DNA from: Candidatus Aciduliprofundum sp. JdFR-45
GTDB taxonomy: Archaea > Thermoplasmatota > Thermoplasmata > Thermoplasmatales > JdFR-45
Assembly (NCBI GenBank): GCA_002011395.1
Contig: MTNG01000089.1
Span: 76-7,861, forward strand
DNA: 7,786 nt
Reading direction: 5' to 3'
Shown here: piece after piece, positions 1 to 4,750 of the stretch
Position numbering within the stretch: the first letter of the stretch is position 1
Layout: each line of letters opens with the position of its first letter
Program-made: the position numbers and the translations under genes
The notes under the pieces: model-generated
The model's database searches: none
Told to the model about the DNA's origin: nothing
The model's input: the letters and a program-made list of their open reading frames with translations, nothing else

Positions 1-381
1 GGAGAGTATATCCCCCGCAAAGTATGCCCCCAATCCCCCTATGAGGACGGCAAAGATGAACATGAAAACAATCGTCTGCCCCGCCGCCCTGCACGCGTTC
101 TCGCGGTCGCCCGCACCCCTGTACTGGGCGGAGAGCGCCAGACCGGCCACGGCGAATCCGGTTCCGAGGGAGATGAGAACGTGGATTATGGGCCACGAGA
201 CCGTGGGCGCGGTGAAGGCCGCCTTTCCCACACGCCCCAGCCATATGGCGTCCACGAGGTTGTACGCCGTCTGGAGAAGGTTGCTTACCATTATGGGTAT
301 GGCGAGGGCTATGAGGGCAGACCGAACGGGGCCGCGCGTCGCGTCCACGTCTCCTTTCCGCGAAGAAAAGCCGTGTTTCAC
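1..381 (-). CDS. MATE-family multidrug/sodium efflux transporter, N-terminal part (runs off the left edge)
   Basis: The minus-strand frame encodes 127 residues before the window ends. After a short basic, polar N-terminus it reads ALIALAIPIMVSNLLQTAYN, then a VDAIWLGRVG segment, which is the pattern of the first transmembrane helix and loop of MATE (NorM/DinF-like) transporters. These proteins export drugs or metabolites across the cytoplasmic membrane using Na+ or H+ gradients. A second hydrophobic helix (about residues 63-84) and the start of a third (about 103-124) follow, separated by a charged loop (QYRGAGDREN). A full-length member has about 450 residues and 12 helices, so roughly the first quarter is here. 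The start is taken as GTG at 381: an in-frame TAG lies directly before it and a TATA-like element sits 25 nt upstream, suggesting a leaderless message. A second GTG at 348, preceded closely by GGAG, is the alternative start. The family is fairly secure; the substrate is unknown. Confidence 0.85.
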   Translation of the reverse strand, partial: MKHGFSSRKGDVDATRGPVRSALIALAIPIMVSNLLQTAYNLVDAIWLGRVGKAAFTAPTVSWPIIHVLISLGTGFAVAGLALSAQYRGAGDRENACRAAGQTIVFMFIFAVLIGGLGAYFAGDILS

Positions 382-401
382 CTATGGGTGAATGAAAACC
401 G

Positions 402-410
402 AAGATAAAA
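402..410 (-). promoter_or_regulatory. TATA-like box of the MATE gene
   Basis: On the minus strand this reads TTTTATCTT with a purine-rich AAACCA stretch just upstream that could serve as a BRE. Its centre is about 25 nt from GTG 381, so the predicted transcription start coincides with the start codon (leaderless mRNA). This also suggests the gene is transcribed independently of the thermosome gene upstream. Confidence 0.45.
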
Positions 411-435
411 TGGTTTGTGTGTTTCAATCAAATGG

Positions 436-461
436 AAAAATGGGTGAGGAGGTCACTCCTC
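436..461 (-). terminator. Hairpin plus T-run at the 3' end of the thermosome gene
   Basis: On the minus strand the end of the thermosome gene reads GAGGAG-TGAC-CTCCTC, a perfect 6-bp stem with a 4-nt loop that contains the TGA stop codon, followed a few bases later by five T's (436-440). Hairpins are not required for archaeal termination, but T-runs promote it, so this is a plausible 3' boundary. It lies between the stop of one minus-strand gene and the promoter of the next. Confidence 0.5.
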
Positions 462-2081
462 ATCCGTGCCGAAATCGCCCTTGTCGCCGCCCTTGCCTTT
501 CTCCTCGCCCTTCGCCGCTATGACGTCGTCTATGCGCAGTATCATCACGGCGGCGTCGGTGGCGCTGTTGATGGCCTGCACGCCCACGGAGAGCGGCTCT
601 ATAACGCCGAGTTCCCACATGTCCTCTATCTCACCGGTGAAGACGTTGATTCCGTGGTGCACCTTGCCCTCCTTGTGCGCCTTCCTGATGTTTATGAGCA
701 CGTCTATGGGGTCAAGGCCGGCGTTCTCCGCGAGCGTCCTGGGTATGATCTCTATGGCATCGGCGAACCTCTCTATTGCGAGCTGCTGCCTGCCGCCCAC
801 GCTGGCCGCGTACTCCCTGAGGCGGAGGGCTATCTCAACCGCGGTGGAGCCGCCGCCCGTGACGACCTTCCCGTCCTCTATGGCCTTGGCCACCACGTGC
901 AGGGCATCGTTGAGGCTCCTCTCTATCTCGTCCACCACGTGCTCGGTGCCGCCGCGGATGAGCACGCTCACCGCCTTGGGGTTCTTGCAGCCGAGCACGA
1001 AGGTCATGTGGTCATCGCCGATCTTCCTCTCCTCCACCTTCTCGGCGTGGCCGAGGTCCTCGGAGGTCAGGTCGTCCAGGTTGTTGACGACCTTCGCGCC
1101 TGTGGCCTTGGCCAGCTTCTCCATGTCGCTCTTCTTCACGCGGCGCACCGCATATATGCCCGCCTTCGCCAGGAAGTGCTGCGCCATGTCGTCTATGCCC
1201 TTCTGGCAGAAGACCACGTTGGCGCCGGTGCCCTTGATCTTCTCCACCATCTCCCTGAGCATCTTCTCCTCTTCCTCCAGGAACGCGTGTATCATGTTGG
1301 GGTCGCGTATCTGTATGTTGGCATCTATCTCCGGCTTCTTGATCTCCAGCGGGGCGTTTATCAGCGCTATCTTCGCGTCCTTGACCACGGTGGGCATGCC
1401 GGGGTGCACCTTCTCCTTGTCTATGATCATGCCCTCTATGAGCTTCGTGTCGTCAATGCTACCGCCCTGCTTCTTCACCAGCTGTATGTTGTCCACGTCC
1501 ACCCTCTTCCTGCCGTCCTGCTCCTCCACGATCTTCAGAACGGCGTCCACAGCTATGCCCGAGAGCAGTTCCTTGGCGGCGGAGGCGCTCTTGCTGCTGA
1601 GGCTGGTGGCGGCTATCTTCAGCAGCACGTCTCTATCCTTCTCCGGGTCTATCTCCTTCGCCACCTCGTGCATTATCTCCTTCGCCTTCTCGGCGGCGAG
1701 GCGATAGCCCTCAGTGATGACCGTGGGGTGCACGTTCTGCTCGAGGAGCTCCTCCGCCTGCTTCAGGAGTTCGCCGCCCAGAACGACCGCGGTGGTCGTA
1801 CCGTCGCCAACCTCGCTGTCCTGGGTCTTGGCGACCTCCACCATCATCTTGGCGGCGGGGTGCTCCACGTCTATCTCCTTCAGAATCGTCACGCCGTCGT
1901 TCGTTATGACCACATCGCCGAGGGAGTCCACGAGCATCTTGTCCATGCCCCTGGGACCGAGCGTGCTCCTGACCGCCTCGGCGATGGCCTTGGCTGCGGC
2001 GATGTTGCTCCTCATCGCCTCCCTGCCCGTCTCCCTTCTGGTTCCTTCCTTCAGTATGAGTATCGGTTGTCCTGCCAGCAT
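453..2081 (-). CDS. ths: Thermosome subunit (archaeal group II chaperonin)
   Basis: This 542-residue protein is a complete subunit of the cytosolic ATP-driven double-ring chaperonin that refolds proteins, the archaeal relative of eukaryotic CCT. Equatorial ATPase motifs are intact: [14 protein letters not shown] (38-51), NDG (61-63), [14 protein letters not shown] (87-100, with the catalytic Asp in GDGTT) and [11 protein letters not shown] (409-419). The apical substrate-binding domain occupies roughly 215-365 and MILRIDDVI (513-521) closes the equatorial domain. Length is typical for the family. The tail from about 524 is charged and Gly/Lys-rich ([13 protein letters not shown]) and ends in TDEE rather than the GGM-type end seen in many subunits. 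The ATG at 2081 is preceded by GAGGTGAT with a 5-nt gap and fits the family N-terminus ([11 protein letters not shown]). The gene stands alone with its own promoter and terminator, and heat induction is usual for such genes. Which paralogue (alpha or beta) cannot be told from one sequence. Confidence 0.97.
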   Translation of the reverse strand: MLAGQPILILKEGTRRETGREAMRSNIAAAKAIAEAVRSTLGPRGMDKMLVDSLGDVVITNDGVTILKEIDVEHPAAKMMVEVAKTQDSEVGDGTTTAVVLGGELLKQAEELLEQNVHPTVITEGYRLAAEKAKEIMHEVAKEIDPEKDRDVLLKIAATSLSSKSASAAKELLSGIAVDAVLKIVEEQDGRKRVDVDNIQLVKKQGGSIDDTKLIEGMIIDKEKVHPGMPTVVKDAKIALINAPLEIKKPEIDANIQIRDPNMIHAFLEEEEKMLREMVEKIKGTGANVVFCQKGIDDMAQHFLAKAGIYAVRRVKKSDMEKLAKATGAKVVNNLDDLTSEDLGHAEKVEERKIGDDHMTFVLGCKNPKAVSVLIRGGTEHVVDEIERSLNDALHVVAKAIEDGKVVTGGGSTAVEIALRLREYAASVGGRQQLAIERFADAIEIIPRTLAENAGLDPIDVLINIRKAHKEGKVHHGINVFTGEIEDMWELGVIEPLSVGVQAINSATDAAVMILRIDDVIAAKGEEKGKGGDKGDFGTDEE

Positions 2082-2086
2082 GTCGC

Positions 2087-2094
2087 ATCACCTC
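2087..2094 (-). promoter_or_regulatory. Strong ribosome binding site of the thermosome gene
   Basis: The minus strand reads GAGGTGAT, a near-perfect match to the anti-Shine-Dalgarno of archaeal 16S rRNA, 5 nt before the ATG at 2081. It fixes the start codon. Confidence 0.85.
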
Positions 2095-2116
2095 GGTAGG
2101 GGTAAATTTCTTCTTC

Positions 2117-2124
2117 TATATAAA
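2117..2124 (-). promoter_or_regulatory. TATA box of the thermosome gene
   Basis: The minus strand reads TTTATATA, a canonical archaeal TATA box, preceded by the purine-rich AGAAATG that could act as BRE. Transcription is expected about 25 nt downstream, near 2095. That gives a leader of only about 14 nt, just long enough to contain the ribosome binding site. Confidence 0.75.
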
Positions 2125-2150
2125 CATTTCTGTCGGGCGAAAAGCAAGCG

Positions 2151-2171
2151 GATGCCGTTTATTGCGGCATC
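2151..2171. repeat. Perfect 7-bp inverted repeat upstream of the thermosome promoter
   Basis: GATGCCG and CGGCATC flank a 7-nt spacer (TTTATTG). On the minus strand the repeat lies just upstream of the BRE/TATA of the thermosome gene, a position where an archaeal activator or repressor could bind. A role in heat regulation is a guess; it does not look like a heat-shock operator that I recognise. Confidence 0.4.
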
Positions 2172-2314
2172 TGTTCGGTTTGCATCCTGTGACCGGGGCC
2201 TGTATCGGGCAGATTTACAATTAAACCAGATTCAGCGCATGCTCGTTGCAGAGCGAGGTCAAAATGATTAAATATACGGAATTCCCTGATATACGATTGG
2301 TGGCACATCTAAGG

Positions 2315-2387
2315 TCCCTCTATGGATGCACCGGGAGTACAAATACACTGAAATGATGCTGTGGAAGATGTATGGACCATAGAGGGA
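2315..2387. repeat. 11-bp perfect inverted repeat with 51-nt spacer
   Basis: TCCCTCTATGG at 2315-2325 is matched exactly by its reverse complement CCATAGAGGGA at 2377-2387. The arms could form a stem, or they could be the ends of a small element. No flanking target-site duplication was noticed, and the match does not extend past the 11 bp. Confidence 0.5.
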
Positions 2388-2477
2388 TGGAGAACTAGGA
2401 GATGTATGTGCCTATGGTAAATTGGTCGGGCATCTGGATGGGATATTATCTGCAGTACTTGAAGCATGGAAATAAAT

Positions 2478-2484
2478 GAGGTGA
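2478..2484 (+). promoter_or_regulatory. Ribosome binding site that selects a TTG start at 2490
   Basis: GAGGTGA lies 5 nt before TTG 2490-2492, the same site and spacing as used by the thermosome gene. The ATG at 2466, eight codons upstream and in frame, has no such site before it, so TTG is the more likely start. Confidence 0.6.
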
Positions 2485-2489
2485 GCCTC

Positions 2490-3230
2490 TTGTCACGTCC
2501 GGAGGTCCCCGAAGGTGCCAAACTCGTACACAAACGGTGTTTAGAAAGAGTGGGAGGTAAGGTACTACACAGAGGGTGGGATTTATCCACCACGGAAGGA
2601 AAAAAGATTTTTATTACCAATATAATAACATTTCTATTTTATGTATCTCTAACTGGGTGGTTGTTGAGCGGTCAACCCCGCTTGATTTTGGTTGAATTGG
2701 TGTACAGGATTACAGGCAATGTAGATATATCTCTTATTATGGAAATACTGATTATATTAATTATAGGTTTATACTTTTTGTTTTTCATTATTCCAGGTTT
2801 CTTATTAAGTGGCCCATTTTTCCTGGATTTCTTTCGTCAGGCGCTTATCATGGAGAAAGGGATCGCGCTCCACTCATACAACCCCTTCTCAAGGATGTAC
2901 TGGTTTTATCCCTATGAAAACATAGCCGTTTTTTACTTCGTGAGGAGAATCTCAGGAATTCTGTTCGGAAAATATGAGTTTATGATATATGTGAAATTCG
3001 GAGATGATATGGTGTCCGGGATAGATAGTATAACATCCAGAAATTTCTATAATTATGAAATTTTATTTGATATATTCAAAAAGAATGTGAAAAATCTATA
3101 TAATGGTAGACAATTTAAAGAACTGTGGGATGAATACCACCGAGAAAGGGTGCTCAAATACTTAAAAATGAAAAAAAATGAAGAGAAAATCACCTCGCTC
3201 AGGTGTCATCATAGAGGAATGCCCCGATGA
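2490..3230 (+). CDS. Uncharacterised two-TM membrane protein with C-terminal PH-like domain
   Basis: I do not recognise a named family. Numbered from the in-frame ATG at 2466 the protein has 254 residues; from the preferred TTG at 2490, 246. A soluble N-terminus of about 45 residues contains PEVPEGAKLVHKRCLERVGG. Two strong hydrophobic segments follow, about 48-68 and 92-116. After them a soluble part (about 128-212) has a pattern like archaeal/bacterial PH domains: MEKGIALHSYN, then YWFYPYENIAVFYF, then EFMIYVKFGDD, then a helix (YEILFDIFKKNVKNLY). In such proteins the PH-like part usually lies in the cytoplasm next to the membrane. The next gene repeats this pattern, which supports the call. 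The gene is AT-rich, unlike the thermosome and ATPase genes. The last residues (TSLRCHHRGMPR) look unlike real protein and follow an A8 run at 3171-3178. Shifting frame there gives a more acidic end and a stop at 3235-3237. The gene is likely real; its function is unknown. Confidence 0.7.
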   Translation: MSRPEVPEGAKLVHKRCLERVGGKVLHRGWDLSTTEGKKIFITNIITFLFYVSLTGWLLSGQPRLILVELVYRITGNVDISLIMEILIILIIGLYFLFFIIPGFLLSGPFFLDFFRQALIMEKGIALHSYNPFSRMYWFYPYENIAVFYFVRRISGILFGKYEFMIYVKFGDDMVSGIDSITSRNFYNYEILFDIFKKNVKNLYNGRQFKELWDEYHRERVLKYLKMKKNEEKITSLRCHHRGMPR

Positions 3231-3329
3231 TGTTTAAGGAGCGTGATAGGTGGTCGCAACGAGGGTGATAAGCATGGTAAGAAGAGAGAGATGGGGGAAA
3301 CTTCTGTATAATAAGTACTGGAATTTAAT

Positions 3330-3360
3330 TTTAAAGTTTATGAGAACGGTATAAAACCGT
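3330..3360 (+). other. Candidate -1 frameshift site: TTTAAAG heptamer plus short hairpin
   Basis: In the frame of ATG 3274 the codons are ATT TTA AAG, so T-TTA-AAG at 3330-3336 fits the X-XXY-YYZ slippery pattern in the correct phase. It falls inside the 37-nt window (3315-3351) where the two frames must be joined. After a 9-nt spacer, ACGGT (3346-3350) and ACCGT (3356-3360) can form a 5-bp hairpin. A chance heptamer in AT-rich sequence is possible, and the stem is weak. Confidence 0.35.
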
Positions 3361-3444
3361 CGCCTCTACACCTCACTTTTGTATTTGTACCGTGGGAAAA
3401 TATCACAAAAATATATAAAATATGCCTGTTGGGACGGTTTTATA
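3350..3444. repeat. 12-bp perfect inverted repeat inside the broken PH-like gene
   Basis: TATAAAACCGTC (3350-3361) and GACGGTTTTATA (3433-3444) are exact reverse complements separated by 71 nt. The left arm overlaps the hairpin after the TTTAAAG heptamer, so the two structures would compete. Both arms are within coding sequence. It may be chance in AT-rich DNA or a long-range RNA stem. Confidence 0.45.
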
Positions 3445-3827
3445 TTGGGATACAATTTGGCTCACCACATGCTCCCACCTTAAAAAGCGAAGTTTATAAT
3501 TATGAATATGGTTTTGCAACAAGATTCCGAAATGATAGAGAATTGAAAAGAGTTTTAGGAATTCTTAGAGAGAGGCTTGGCAACCGCTGGGAAGAGGTGT
3601 ACAACGAAAATGAAGTTCTCTGTGACGTTTTATGCGCGGATCATTATAAGGCCAAGGGCTACAAGATCGTTGAGTACCGTGGTAAAGATTTTGTCCTGAT
3701 GCGAAAAAGCGGAGATGAGATAGAGCATATGGATGAATAAGCACGATGCTGATGAATCAACAGCAGTAATGTATCGCATTGCACCGGACGACGACACCAC
3801 GTATAGCCTCTAAATCCAGGCACGGAT

Positions 3828-4343
3828 ATGGACAGGGTCACGTTCAACCTGGTGAAGTGGGAACAGAGGAGTGGGAGGGCGGCGATATTCGACGAGTTGC
3901 TGTCCGGAAAAACGAAGGAAAACGAGGTTGTGGAGGAAAGGTCAGGTACTGTCTATCGGTGTCCTGAATGTGCCGGCCCCATATGGGTTGAGAAAGGGCA
4001 TAGTGCGAAGTGCTGCCTGGCACATGGGAACACCGCATTGAAAAGACGAATTTTCCGCCGTAAATTGAAACTGAAAGAAGCGAAAATCGGGAATGTGTAT
4101 GTCTGCTCCAACTGCCACAGTCTGGCATGGACCGATGAGAAAAATAGCCCTGAATGCCCCATCTGCAAAGAATCGCTCGAGCCAGAAGATCGCCTTCCGC
4201 TCGGCGAGTACTGGGTCGAGGTGGGGAACAGGCACGTGGAGGCAGGGGACTTCCACATAGGGAGATGCGGGCGCGCAGCAGGTGGCTCGAACACGGGGAG
4301 CAGTTCGCACTGGAAAAACTCGCTTCGGGAGTCTACAAACTGA
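3828..4343 (+). CDS. Zinc-ribbon protein: N-terminal part of a split zinc-ribbon/two-TM gene
   Basis: The frame starts at ATG 3828, the first ATG after an in-frame TAG (3804-3806). No good ribosome binding site is seen. Residues 1-145 look real. There is a CPEC pair (Cys45, Cys48) with a CC pair (62-63), then a rubredoxin-like zinc ribbon, VCSNC (Cys93, Cys96) and CPIC (Cys110, Cys113), then an acidic linker ending VEVGNRHVEAGDFHIG. After about residue 145 the frame turns into Gly/Ser-rich sequence (GRAAGGSNTGSSS) with no protein character and stops at 4343, while the -1 frame continues with a sensible EMRARSRWLEHGEQ. The real product is therefore probably the fusion with the frame that ends at 4750. 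A single G lost from a GGGG run near 4258-4262 would explain the break. The ribbons probably bind Zn2+ structurally, and the intact protein would be anchored by its C-terminal part. Function is unknown. Confidence 0.65.
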   Translation: MDRVTFNLVKWEQRSGRAAIFDELLSGKTKENEVVEERSGTVYRCPECAGPIWVEKGHSAKCCLAHGNTALKRRIFRRKLKLKEAKIGNVYVCSNCHSLAWTDEKNSPECPICKESLEPEDRLPLGEYWVEVGNRHVEAGDFHIGRCGRAAGGSNTGSSSHWKNSLRESTN

Positions 4344-4750
4344 TGTGGAGGAGACTGTCACAACGGCTCTCCGACCAGGGTTACCGATTCCTCTTGGGCG
4401 TTTATCGGTTGTTCAGCAACTACGGCGAGAGCCCATTCCGCCCGCTCCTCTGGATTGTATGCTCCCCGCTCCTCTTTGGCGTCGGATATGCCCTCATCGC
4501 AGAGGAGCTATGGAACAACCTGCAGTGGCACATCCTCCATAGCTTCTCAACACTCTACCAGATGCCCCCTGAAGAATACAGCGCCCTCACGTGGCTCACC
4601 CTCCCAGAGCGACTCTTGGGCATCATACTGAACGCCCTCTTCGTCCTCGCGCTTCAGAGGAAGTTCAAGCGGAAGGGGACGAAGTGCCCTCTCCGCGCAG
4701 TTCCCTCTCCAGCGCCCTCAGGTCCCAGAGCATCACCCCCTCCTCCCTGA
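4265..4750 (+). CDS. Two-TM pore-like protein: C-terminal part of the split zinc-ribbon gene
   Basis: This frame continues the previous gene after a -1 shift and probably has no start of its own; the ATG at 4265 has a GGAG touching it, too close to act as a ribosome binding site. It begins with an amphipathic, charged stretch (REMRARSRWLEHGEQFALEKL), then YRLFSNYGESPFRPLLWI, a signature often found before the two-helix ion-channel-like end of pentapeptide-repeat and related proteins. Helix one is about residues 61-78, a pore-loop-like stretch (LHSFSTLYQM) about 91-100, helix two about 117-131, and a basic end QRKFKRK at 131-137. No pentapeptide repeats and no K+ selectivity filter (GYG) are present, so ion conduction is not shown. 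The last 24 residues are Pro/Ser-rich and arise where the frame crosses the convergent ATPase gene by 86 nt. This suggests that the natural stop codon was lost. Confidence 0.6.
   Translation: MRARSRWLEHGEQFALEKLASGVYKLMWRRLSQRLSDQGYRFLLGVYRLFSNYGESPFRPLLWIVCSPLLFGVGYALIAEELWNNLQWHILHSFSTLYQMPPEEYSALTWLTLPERLLGIILNALFVLALQRKFKRKGTKCPLRAVPSPAPSGPRASPPPP

Larger units (their letters stand above)
2172..2489. other. Gene-poor gap between divergent genes
   Basis: No convincing complete gene is visible in this stretch. It separates the thermosome promoter (leftward) from the first plus-strand gene. It contains an 11-bp inverted repeat (2315-2387), and a plus-strand frame from 2290 to 2475 interrupted only by one TAG (2380-2382), whose translation (for example HREYKYTEMMLWKMYGP, then GKLVGHLDGILSAVLEAWK) looks protein-like. 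An AT-rich GATATTAT at 2442-2449 could be the TATA element for the gene starting at 2490. The stretch is best read as regulatory sequence plus a possible decayed coding remnant. Confidence 0.4.
3274..3740 (+). pseudogene. PH-like domain protein, reading frame broken by one -1 shift (decayed, mis-sequenced or programmed)
   Basis: ATG 3274 is preceded by GAGGGTGAT (4-nt gap) and opens a frame that stops after 26 codons at TAA 3352. The -1 frame, open from 3315 to 3740, carries the rest but has no ATG, GTG or TTG before TTG 3429, which lies inside the domain. Joining the frames at TTTAAAG (3330-3336) gives a sensible 155-residue protein: the N-terminus ends YNKYWNLILK and continues VYENGIKPSPL. 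The joined protein shows the same pattern as the gene before it: VYENGI against MEKGIA, FVFVPWENITKIY against YWFYPYENIAVFY, then GRFYIGIQFGSP, and a late helix DRELKRVLGILRERL. It has no membrane segment. It follows the previous stop by about 43 nt, so both may share an operon. A call starting only at TTG 3429 would remove half the domain. The cause of the break cannot be settled here. Confidence 0.65.

Noticed and set aside
41..408. Plus-strand open frames over the left edge
   Set aside because: They are antisense to the MATE transporter frame, whose helix pattern is clear.
417..2099. A 560-codon plus-strand open frame, longer than the gene opposite it
   Set aside because: It is the antisense shadow of the thermosome gene. 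The translation is His/Leu/Val-rich without any domain, and the opposite strand encodes a perfectly conserved chaperonin.
2264..2356. A 30-codon plus-strand frame starting at ATG 2264 with GAGGT upstream
   Set aside because: It is short, has no recognisable character, and runs through one arm of the inverted repeat. The upstream site alone is not enough.
2309..2620. A 103-codon minus-strand frame
   Set aside because: It is antisense to the start of the two-TM gene and has no ribosome binding site or recognisable motif.
3429..3740. TTG 3429 as the start of an independent 103-residue gene, with an AT-rich TATA-like stretch before it
   Set aside because: The same frame is open and protein-like back to 3315, and the start would cut through the PH-like domain. 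The AT-rich stretch encodes part of that domain.
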